From assembly GCF_030758295.1 (NCBI RefSeq), contig NZ_CP132335.1, positions 558,001 to 622,000 on the forward strand: DNA of 64,000 bases. Direction: 5' to 3'. A program made the position numbers and the translations under genes. This stretch comes from Pararhizobium sp. IMCC21322 (lineage in GTDB: Bacteria; Pseudomonadota; Alphaproteobacteria; Rhizobiales; GCA-2746425). Shown here piece by piece: positions 1-7,700 of the stretch (positions are counted from its first letter, which is position 1; the number at the start of each line of letters is the position of its first letter). The notes under the pieces are model-generated. The model saw only the letters and a program-made list of their open reading frames with translations. It was not told where the DNA came from and ran no database searches.

Positions 1-352
1 CAAATTCATCAAACTTGTCCGCATAGCCATAAAAGCCAAGAATCGGTTGCGCCACCGTTTCAAACAGCAGGGCGCCAATGGCATAGCCCAGCAGCGCACC
101 CAGCACCGAAGCCACGGTACACAAAAACGCATACCACCAGGCTTTTGCCCGGTTGGACAGTACCATGGGGATCAGCAGCACATCCGGCGGAATGGGAAAC
201 ACCGAGCTTTCAATGAAGGACACAAAGGACAAAGCCCATGCTGCATTTTTCTTCGCGGCCAGTTCCAGCGTCCAGTCATAGAGACGGCGCAGCGGAGAAG
301 GGGTCGGAGCCGGAACCGGAGTAGGCGATTGGGAAAATTTTTCATCTGTCAT
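1..352 (-). CDS. YqaA/DedA-like (VTT domain) membrane protein, partial
   Basis: The reading frame opens with ATG at 352-350 and runs off the left edge, so only about 117 N-terminal residues are visible. They comprise a Pro-rich cytoplasmic head, then a hydrophobic stretch with FIESSVFPIPPDVLL, then a second hydrophobic segment rich in Ala, Leu and Gly. The E-x-x-x-F-P-I-P-P-D/E motif is characteristic of the YqaA branch of the DedA/VTT family of small integral membrane proteins. These are thought to act in membrane homeostasis or lipid flipping, but the function of this branch is unsettled. The gene points away from the tRNA and is probably ordinary chromosome outside the island. Confidence 0.75.
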   Translation of the reverse strand, partial: MTDEKFSQSPTPVPAPTPSPLRRLYDWTLELAAKKNAAWALSFVSFIESSVFPIPPDVLLIPMVLSNRAKAWWYAFLCTVASVLGALLGYAIGALLFETVAQPILGFYGYADKFDEF

Positions 353-453
353 GGCGCTCCTTTATCAAACGTCACGACCCAAAGAAAGGGACTTGTGCAT
401 CACCCGCACTTTCGGTTAATCAGTGCGCACCAGTTGCAAGTAACTGCTCAAGT

Positions 454-538
454 GCCCCTTTGGCGGAACTGGTAGACGCGCGGGATTCAAAATCCCGTTC
501 CTTCGGGAGTCCCGGTTCGATTCCGGGAGGGGGCACCA
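454..538 (+). tRNA. tRNA-Leu (anticodon CAA)
   Basis: An 85-nt cloverleaf with encoded CCA. The acceptor stem GCCCCTT pairs with AGGGGGC, the anticodon arm CGGGA/TCCCG closes a 7-nt loop TTCAAAA giving anticodon CAA, a variable-arm hairpin typical of class II tRNA follows, and the T-loop GTTCGATTCC is intact. Its 3' 24 bases are the left attachment site of the island that begins immediately downstream, so integration left the tRNA functional. Confidence 0.95.
515..538 (+). other. attL, left attachment site of the genomic island
   Basis: The T-arm and acceptor end of tRNA-Leu. The same sequence with one G fewer in the G-run recurs at 23159-23181 without the rest of a tRNA, the expected pattern for integration into a tRNA 3' end by a P4-type integrase. 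The integrase gene starts 189 bases downstream. Confidence 0.85.
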
Positions 539-659
539 TCGGCTCGTTTGAGAGCGTCCGGAAAATCCCTCAAAACCTCACGTAAACCTAAAGAAATAGC
601 CGTTTGTAGGCATCATGTTGTCGGATGTGATCCGAAGTAGTGTGTTGGCATCCGAGGAG

Positions 660-682
660 TTTGTTGGTATCGTTGTTGGTAT
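660..682 (+). repeat. paired TTGTTGGTA repeat inside left island end
   Basis: Two TTGTTGGTA copies separated by three bases, just upstream of the integrase start. The same double unit with the same spacing occurs at 23084-23106 just inside the right end. Direct repeats inside both ends of an integrative element are the usual layout of arm-type integrase binding sites; that role is inferred. Confidence 0.5.
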
Positions 683-726
683 ATTGCAGAATATCAACAC
701 TTCATTCGGAATTGAGATACCAACAA

Positions 727-1920
727 ATGCCGTTGACTGACGCGAAACTGCGAGCCCTGAAGCCAGAGGCAAAGCCGACAAAGCACAGTGATAGCGGTGG
801 GCTGCATGTGTTGGTTACGCCAACTGGCTCGAAGCTCTGGCGCTTGTCTTATCGCTATGCGGGGAAACAGAAGACGCTGGCGCTTGGAAGCTATCCGATT
901 ATTTCTCTTATTGAAGCTCGGCAGAAGCGTGATGTTGCAAAAAAACTGATTGCAGATGGAAATGACCCGGCGCTCCAGGCCAAGCTGGAAAAGGCGCAGC
1001 GCAAGCATGCTCATTCAAACACCTTCAATGTGCTTGCAGACAAGCTTTTGGAGAAGGATGAAAGGGAAGGCAGAGCGCCCGCAACACTGAAAAAGAAGAA
1101 ATGGTTGCTGGAGCAGGCGCGTCCAGACATTGGCAACAGACCGATCTCCGAAATTTCCGCGGCTGAAATCCTGGTACCTTTACGAAAGGTGGAAGCAAAA
1201 GGAAATTTGGAAACAGCAAGGCGCATGCGCTCGACGATTGGAGAGGTATTCAGACTCGCGATTGCAAACGCATTGGCTGAAAATGATCCGACCTTTGGAC
1301 TGAAAGGCGCATTAACAACACCAACAGTCCAACATCGCGCAGCTTTCACGACAGAGCGCGAATTTGCAGGATTGATCCGGGCTGTTTGGCAATATGACGG
1401 CATGCCAGAAACACGGGCGGCTTTGCAGTTGATGGCTCTACTTTATTCAAGGCCAGGAGAATTACGTCATGCGGAGTGGTCCGAATTCGACTTTGACAGC
1501 AATTCATGGACGATACCTGCATCCAGGACCAAAACACGTAAAGAGCACAAAAAGCCATTGCCAAGCGCTGCAATCAAGATTTTGCAGGGACTGCGGAATT
1601 TAACGGGACATAGAACATTGGCGTTGCCCTCGGTGCAGTCGCCTTTGAGGCCCATGAGTGAGAACACATTTAATGGAGCTTTACGTCGTCTTGGGTTTGC
1701 CAAGAACGAGGTGACTGCGCACGGGTTTAGAGCCTCAGCGTCATCGTTACTGAACGAAAGTGGGCACTGGTCGCCAGATGCCATAGAGGCCGAACTGGGG
1801 CATGTGGGTGCAGATCAAGTCAGGAAGGCATATCACAGAGCTCTTTATTGGGAAGAGCGCGTCAGGATGGCTGAATGGTGGGCTGGTCAGATCTGCGCAT
1901 TCTCGGTGCCATTGCGATAG
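727..1920 (+). CDS. int: P4-type tyrosine integrase (DUF4102 N-terminus)
   Basis: A site-specific recombinase of 397 residues that integrates and excises the island at tRNA-Leu. The first ~90 residues (LTDAKLRALKPEAKP, then DSGGLHVLV and KTLALGSYP) match the DUF4102 arm-binding domain of P4-type integrases. The catalytic part shows the first Arg in SRPGELRHAEW, the box II HGFRASASSLL, and ELGHVGADQVRKAYHR with the late His and Tyr nucleophile region. The ATG at 727 begins the conserved domain directly; an in-frame upstream extension to 640 is possible but would read through the putative arm repeats. The gene lies just inside attL, the usual place. Confidence 0.93.
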   Translation: MPLTDAKLRALKPEAKPTKHSDSGGLHVLVTPTGSKLWRLSYRYAGKQKTLALGSYPIISLIEARQKRDVAKKLIADGNDPALQAKLEKAQRKHAHSNTFNVLADKLLEKDEREGRAPATLKKKKWLLEQARPDIGNRPISEISAAEILVPLRKVEAKGNLETARRMRSTIGEVFRLAIANALAENDPTFGLKGALTTPTVQHRAAFTTEREFAGLIRAVWQYDGMPETRAALQLMALLYSRPGELRHAEWSEFDFDSNSWTIPASRTKTRKEHKKPLPSAAIKILQGLRNLTGHRTLALPSVQSPLRPMSENTFNGALRRLGFAKNEVTAHGFRASASSLLNESGHWSPDAIEAELGHVGADQVRKAYHRALYWEERVRMAEWWAGQICAFSVPLR

Positions 1921-2878
1921 TTGACAATAATTCTGAGTAGGAGTTCGATATTGCATCTTAGAATCGATGCGACGGATGGTATTTGCTTTGCGCTTTCCTT
2001 CATTTGACCCGATAGAATATTTAGTGACAGCCAAATTCGGAAAAGTTTTGGCATCAAAGAGCGATGGCCTTGAGATTCAATTATCGCCCGAGCGGATGGC
2101 ACGTAAAGGTGGATTGACGAAGCAGAAATTAGAGGAGGCGGCTGCATACCGCAGGGAACTGGCGTCTAAATCAGAGGAAGAGCTTTCGGGTCTGGTATCG
2201 GCAGAAAAATTGCAACAACAGTTTATCGCCAAGATTCAGGCTGAAGCGAAAGAGAAAAGCCACAGTTTCAATAAGCCGGCTGCATTTGCAAACATACGTA
2301 CCTATTCGTATTGGGTGAAGGCCGCCTACTGGAATATTGATGAAGCAACGGCGTTATTCTTGGGAAGAAATCCTGAACGAGTAAAATTAAAATGGTTGGA
2401 TAGCCTCCGGCTTGTGTCAACTTTTGCGGGCGAATTTTTGGCGTTACACGAACTAATGTCACGTGCGGTGCACATGAAGCAATTGGGACATCAGAACAGC
2501 CCAGGTCACGTCGTCGCGTGGGTACAGAGAAATAGAATTGAAATTCCGCTGGAGCTAACCGCAGAGATTGAGGCCCATGGAATTCAAGTTGCCGATTGGA
2601 AGACATGTTATGATTTAGCAGAGTCAAAGGTAGATAAACTAGCTGAAGAACTGCAAGGAGCGCGCGAAGCAAACATAAATGGTATCAAGGACCATACCGA
2701 ATTTATTAGCCGTTACCAGAATGATCACAGGGCTATTTGCGACGCATATGAGCAAAAAGCGAAGGAACGTGAGGCGATGATTGCCGAGCTCCAAGAGACC
2801 ATTTCAGGCCTCGCCAAAAGCTCCTCGGGAAAAGAGTTCTCGCCCGATGGCAGAGAACAAAAGACGCTCTTGAAGCTA

Positions 2879-3719
2879 GGGTCCGGACTCTTTACAGCCA
2901 CCATACCACGGATGCGATGAGGCACAGTGCAGCCATATAGGTTTTGAGTTTTCGGTCATAGCGGGTTGCTATTCGTCGGAAATCCTTGAAGCGATTGAAG
3001 GTGCGTTCGATGATGTTTCGCTCACGGTAGAGTTTCCTGTCGTAGTGATATTGGATTTTGCGATTTGAGCGTGGCGGAATGACTGGAATAGTGCCACGGG
3101 ACGTCAGCCAATCACGAAATGCCGTGCTGTCATAGCCCTTGTCAGCGATAAGATGTGTTGCAGGTGGCATGGCTGCCAGACATTGATGCGCTGCCTTGTG
3201 ATCACTGGTGTTTCCTGGAGTTATCGCCAGAACACACGGCCTTCCACGTCCATCGGTCACGCAGTGGATTTTGGTCGTTCTTCCGCCTTTTGATAAGCCG
3301 ATACCATGAGCCAAGGCCCCCCTTTTGCACCACTTGAAGAGCGGTGCGCCTTGACGATTGTACTATCGATCATGAGCCTGTCCGGAACATCTTCACGCCC
3401 CGCAAGTGCGGAGAAAATATCTTCCCATATGCCGCGTTCTGCCCAGCGTTGGAACCGATTATACAGGGTTTTCCTGGGACCGTAATCAGCAGGAGCGTCC
3501 ACCCACCGACCGCCGGAGCGGATGACATGGACAATGCCACTCAAAACACGGCGATCATCAACACGTTTCAAGCCACGTGTGTTGCTTGGCAATAGTGGTT
3601 CAATACGAGCCCATTGTGCATCGGAAAACCAAAACAAATCAGACATTTGCAATCCTCCAAAAAAGGGGATTGAATCACATAACAAAACAATTGGGAATCC
3701 CGTTAAAGGGTCTGGACCC
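2879..3719 (-). mobile_element. IS5-family (IS427-group-like) insertion sequence, copy 1
   Basis: An 841-bp element with imperfect terminal inverted repeats: the left end reads GGGTCCGGACTCTTTACAG and the complement of the right end GGGTCCAGACCCTTTAACG. Flanking TA dinucleotides at 2877-2878 and 3720-3721 are the target duplication. It carries a two-frame DDE transposase on the minus strand. It appears base-for-base identical to the copy at 33386-34226, so at least one insertion is recent. It interrupts the gene at 1967-3898. Confidence 0.93.
2892..3646 (-). CDS. IS5-family transposase made by -1 frameshifting, copy 1
   Basis: Frame A runs from ATG at 3646 (preceded by GGAGGA) to 3257, and holds the helix-turn-helix-like part (FWFSDAQWARIEPLLP) and the first catalytic Asp in LMIDSTIVKAH. 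Frame B covers roughly 3314-2892 and holds the second Asp in ADKGYDS and the Glu in IIERTFNRFKDFRR. The overlap contains the heptamer A-AAA-GGG followed by more G, a standard -1 slippery site for this IS group; a -1 slip there joins the frames into one DDE enzyme. All three acidic residues are present, so the element looks active. Confidence 0.9.
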
Positions 3720-3898
3720 TAGTCATTGGAATGGCGATAGAGCAATATAATTACAATCATACAGGCGCGCGCAACACCGCTATCAAACAGATCAAAGATG
3801 ATCTGGAAGCCCATGAGTTAGCTGTCAGTGAAAACACAATTCTCAAATGGCTGCGCGAAGGAGCAGAACTTCTTCCTACTAGGCTGAAGGATAGTTAG

Positions 3899-4772
3899 TC
3901 ACCCTGAACTACAATTTATATCATTGACCTAACTGATATTAGTTTGGTCGGAAGGCGGATGCGGTTGTGCTGAGTGAAGAGGAACAAATGTTTCTTGAAA
4001 GTCAGGATTGGCGGCACAAAGTGTCATGTTCATTGTCTGATCGTTGCCGTACGGTCCTGCTGCGCAGCGAAGGATTGCCGAGCAAAGCAAACTTCACATG
4101 TTCGTCGCCATAAACTGCACATTGAAATTTGCTTTCGTCAAGCTGGAGGAGAAAGCAAATAGGGTCGCCTCGACTGCTTTCCTGAACGCACATGTCGAGG
4201 CGATACCCTACAAGATTCACACTGTCCTGACTGATAACGGAAACCAGTTTGCTGACCTGCCGAAAAATAGGGATGACCCCACCGCACGGCGGCGTGGCCA
4301 TCCTTTTGATCGCGCCTGCCGGCAAGATGACATAGAGCACAGGCTCACAATGCCCGACCCACCACATCCCGGGACTGGACACCCAGATACAGTTGCTGGG
4401 TAAATTCATATCGTTTGGTTGAATGCATGTCTGCTCACTCAGGTGAATAGATTGTAGAACACGTCATCATCAACTTTATGGTTGCTTCACCGGCCCTGCT
4501 GGATATGGTGTGAAACGAATAAAGTAAAATTTGCAGCAAGAATTTCACAGTTCTGCATCCAATAGTTGCATGGCCGCGAAATGTTCCTGAGATTTAGTCT
4601 GAACGCTCCAGGGGCGAAGACGTCTCGCTTGGAGGTATTGCTGAGGATGCTGAGGGGCCCGACGGTTAGGATTTAGTGACGTCGCGTAGAAACTGCGCTT
4701 TCAAGCCGCTGCCATCGTTGGCCTAGCAAAGCAATCACAACAATTAACTCTTGTTTAGAAGAAAACAACTAA
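3899..4772. other. Non-coding stretch with transposase debris
   Basis: Apart from the IS481-like fragment at 4044-4403 I see no credible gene between the end of the split gene and the large helicase. Bases 4404-4772 are presumed to include the promoter of the helicase gene, but I cannot point to a clear -35/-10 pair. Confidence 0.5.
4044..4403 (+). pseudogene. IS481-like transposase remnant
   Basis: A fragment of a DDE integrase core of the IS481 type: HMFVAINCTLKFAFVKLEEKA, then IPYKIHTVLTDNGNQF, then FDRACRQDDIEHRLT. The usual first catalytic Asp of the VAID motif is Asn here, and the C-terminal part with the catalytic Glu is scrambled after the HRLT motif. The N-terminal DNA-binding part is missing. 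It is dead mobile-element debris inside the island. Confidence 0.7.
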
Positions 4773-7700
4773 GTGCCGAATCCATCAGATACCGATAGCA
4801 ATTTAGCAGATCCGTCGATCATTGAACTTGTAGCGGAACGCCTTCAGGAACTGCGTAAACGCCTGTTAGATGCTTCTCGCAGGAACCCTCTCGTATCGAT
4901 ACCTTTTCGACCAAATTCCACAAATATCCTGCGTGTTGTGGATGAACTGCCTGACGTTTTGCGCTTCAATCTTGCAAGCGGTACATCGATGCGTCTGGTT
5001 GCGCTGCCAGCCCTAGAAGTGGAGCTGCCGGATGAGCAGACCGACGCATTTCTGGACGCGCTTTACAGGTTACGTAACGAAGACGAGGAATACCTCGCGG
5101 AAATCGAGGCGCTCGACTCTGAGGCCCAAGACTTTGAGCAGATGACGCTCGATCTTGAACGGGCGCTGAAGGACCGCTTGCGGGCGGACCTTGGTCTGCC
5201 GCAGCGTCAGACCAAGGAAAAGCTGTCTCTGGCGGAGCACGCAAAGGCTCATGGAGTTTCCCCCTCATACAGCCTGCCCGTGCCCGAGGAAGAGCACGAA
5301 GATGGACGGCACAATGATACCGATATCCAGACCTTAATATTGCCCGATAAGCTTAGCAGGGTTGCAAAAGGGATCTTGGAAAAAGGGCGTGGTTTCGAGC
5401 GGGAAACTGGCGTCAACGTGCTGCATGTCGCTTTTGGTCTGCTGGAATGGAAAAGCCCTGACGATCGCGACAACTATGTCAGCCCGCTGCTTTTAATGGA
5501 AATCCGTATTACCCGCAAACAATCGCCGCGGGGATCAGAGTTTCACTTGGTCGGGGAAGGCTCGATTTCGGTAAATACAACTCTAAAACAGAAGCTTTTC
5601 AGTGAGCACAGGTTGGACCTGCCGGAGTACATTTCGGGCAGCGTCGAGAATTATTTTGCGGAAGTCGCTGATGCCGCCCCGCCAGGTTGGGAATGGTCGG
5701 TACGCAGGGAAGTGGCAATCGGCATTTTTCCATCATCCAAGATCGCCATGTATCACGATCTCGACCCCGCCAAGCGCCCGGTGGCGGAAAATGAAGTTAT
5801 TGGCCGCCTACTGGCGACCTCCGGCAGTGGCAAAGCTGCTTATGCCGATGTCTACAGCACCGATGATCCAGAGATAACGCGCAAGGTTCCTTACCTCGTG
5901 ATGGATGCGGATGCCTCTCAGTATTCCGCGTTGGTGGATGTGGCTGATGGCGCTCATGTCAGCATTGAAGGCCCGCCAGGATCCGGCAAGAGTCAGACAA
6001 TCGTGAATCTCATTGCTGCCGCCCTTGCGGACAACAAGAAGGTTCTTTTCGCTGCGGAAAAACTGACTGCCCTCGACGTAGTGAAAAATCGACTGGAGGC
6101 CGCGAGTCTGGGCGAGTTCATTTTACCGCTTCAGGCCGGCCGGGGCACTAAGGAGAAAATCTACAACAGTCTCGAAGAGCGACTGTCGATGGGACAGGCC
6201 GACGAAGACGCCCGCCGTAAATTTGCCTCGCGGCGGGGTGCACTCGAGCAGCGCCTCAGGGTGTTGCAGGACTATCTTGATGCCCTGTCAGCGGACTTTG
6301 GGAGCTCCGGATATTCGGTCTATGATGTAATCGGCTACGGCATCACCACTAGTGATGATCGTGACAGCGTACCCAAGGCAGTCCGACGGATATCCGTGCC
6401 GGACTGTGAAAGGCTAGGGATGGCGCAGATCGAGACAATCATCAGTGACGCTGAAAGCCTGGCTGAGCGGCTGGGGCGGGTTAACCGGATGCCGGCGTTC
6501 TGGCTCGATTCGGCGGCCATGATCCTTAACCGCGATGACGCCGAGGACGTCTGTGAAAGCCTCGATGGTCTCGCCGGTCGGATGGAGGCGTTCATTTGCC
6601 GGGTCGCCGAATCTATGGCGGCACCACTAATTGCGCAGGACCCCTTTGCCGCAGGTTTCCCGAATCTTCTCGATCTTCTTCACAAGATCGAGACCCGGGG
6701 TTCCGAGGTCGACCCGGACATGGTCGAGAGACTGTCGGACCCGGCCGCGCGACTGGCCGTTCAGGACCTCTGCAGCCAGATTCGGGAGCGTCGGACCCTT
6801 ACAGCGCAGCTGATGCGTCACCTGAAAGAACCTGAAGCCTGGAACTTACTGGACCAGATGCGCAGCGCGCTCAGTTTTGCGAAAACTCAGGGAGACATCA
6901 TCGATCCATTGGCCCATAGTCGGCGTATCGAAGAAATACGGGTGAAGCTGGAGGACCTGTATCAGCAACACAGCCTCGCGGCAGACCTGCCGGGCGACTG
7001 GGCTGCGCGGACGGAACGTCCCCTCTCGGTTATTCACGGTGAAGCAAGCCGCTTAGTGGCCTCTCCAGATCACGCGCTGGCGTTCCGCAGAGCAGACCCC
7101 AAACGGGTGGCAGGGGGTCGCGCTGAAAAGCTCAAAGAGGGGGCCCGGGATCTCAGTGAAAAACTCGGATATATCCAGCAGGCTCTGCCTCATGCTGGTA
7201 AGCATGCTGAGAGCCATTTGCGACGCGCGGCTGCAACGATTGCAAATGCCGGGATGTTCCGCTTCATGTCGGGCGAGTTCAAAGCGGCGCGCAACTACTA
7301 TGTGAATATTCTCGGTGGTTCCGCGAAAGACGATCGCAAAACCATGGTGGAGCGTCTGAAAGCCTACGCGGACTGGCTCGGCAAGGAACGGGCTTTTGCC
7401 GGGGATGCCGACTTCTGGCAGAGCTTCGGAGAGACCTTCGTCAGCCTATCTACAAATCTAAACAAGATCGATGAGATGGTGGCGTTGCATAATCTCTGCG
7501 ATGAGATCTCTGACGGCGATACCAAACTTTACATGGCCCTGGAGGAGGCGGATCTTTCCAAGGTTGAGAACTTCGTGGAATACGCGGGTTGGTCGAGGTT
7601 TTCCCTGAGTGAGTTGAAGGTCGAGATCGAACTTCTCAAAGGCCGCCTCACCTGTGAGGAGGCCCTAGAAAAGGCAGCCGGTGCACATCGCGATCTTTTT

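Larger units (their letters stand above)
1967..3898 (+). pseudogene. Island hypothetical gene split by IS insertion
   Basis: A protein of unknown function, interrupted at 2878 by an 841-bp IS. Removing 2879-3721 (the IS and one TA duplicate) joins codon CTA at 2876-2878 to GTC at 3722-3724 and continues in frame to the TAG at 3896-3898. The restored protein is about 362 residues: a Lys/Glu-rich N-terminus, a middle segment around NKPAAFANIRTYSYWVKAA, a coiled-coil-like region, and a conserved-looking tail GREQKTLLKLVIGMA followed by NTILKWLREGAELLP. I recognise that tail from uncharacterised alphaproteobacterial proteins but know no function. The true start is uncertain (ATG at 1967, 1979 or later). 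As it stands the product is truncated and ends in IS-derived residues. Confidence 0.8.

Noticed and set aside
47-475. Plus-strand open frame of 142 codons at the left edge
   Set aside because: It is antisense to the YqaA-like gene and runs into the tRNA; its composition (Arg, Gln, His-rich) is that of a shadow frame.
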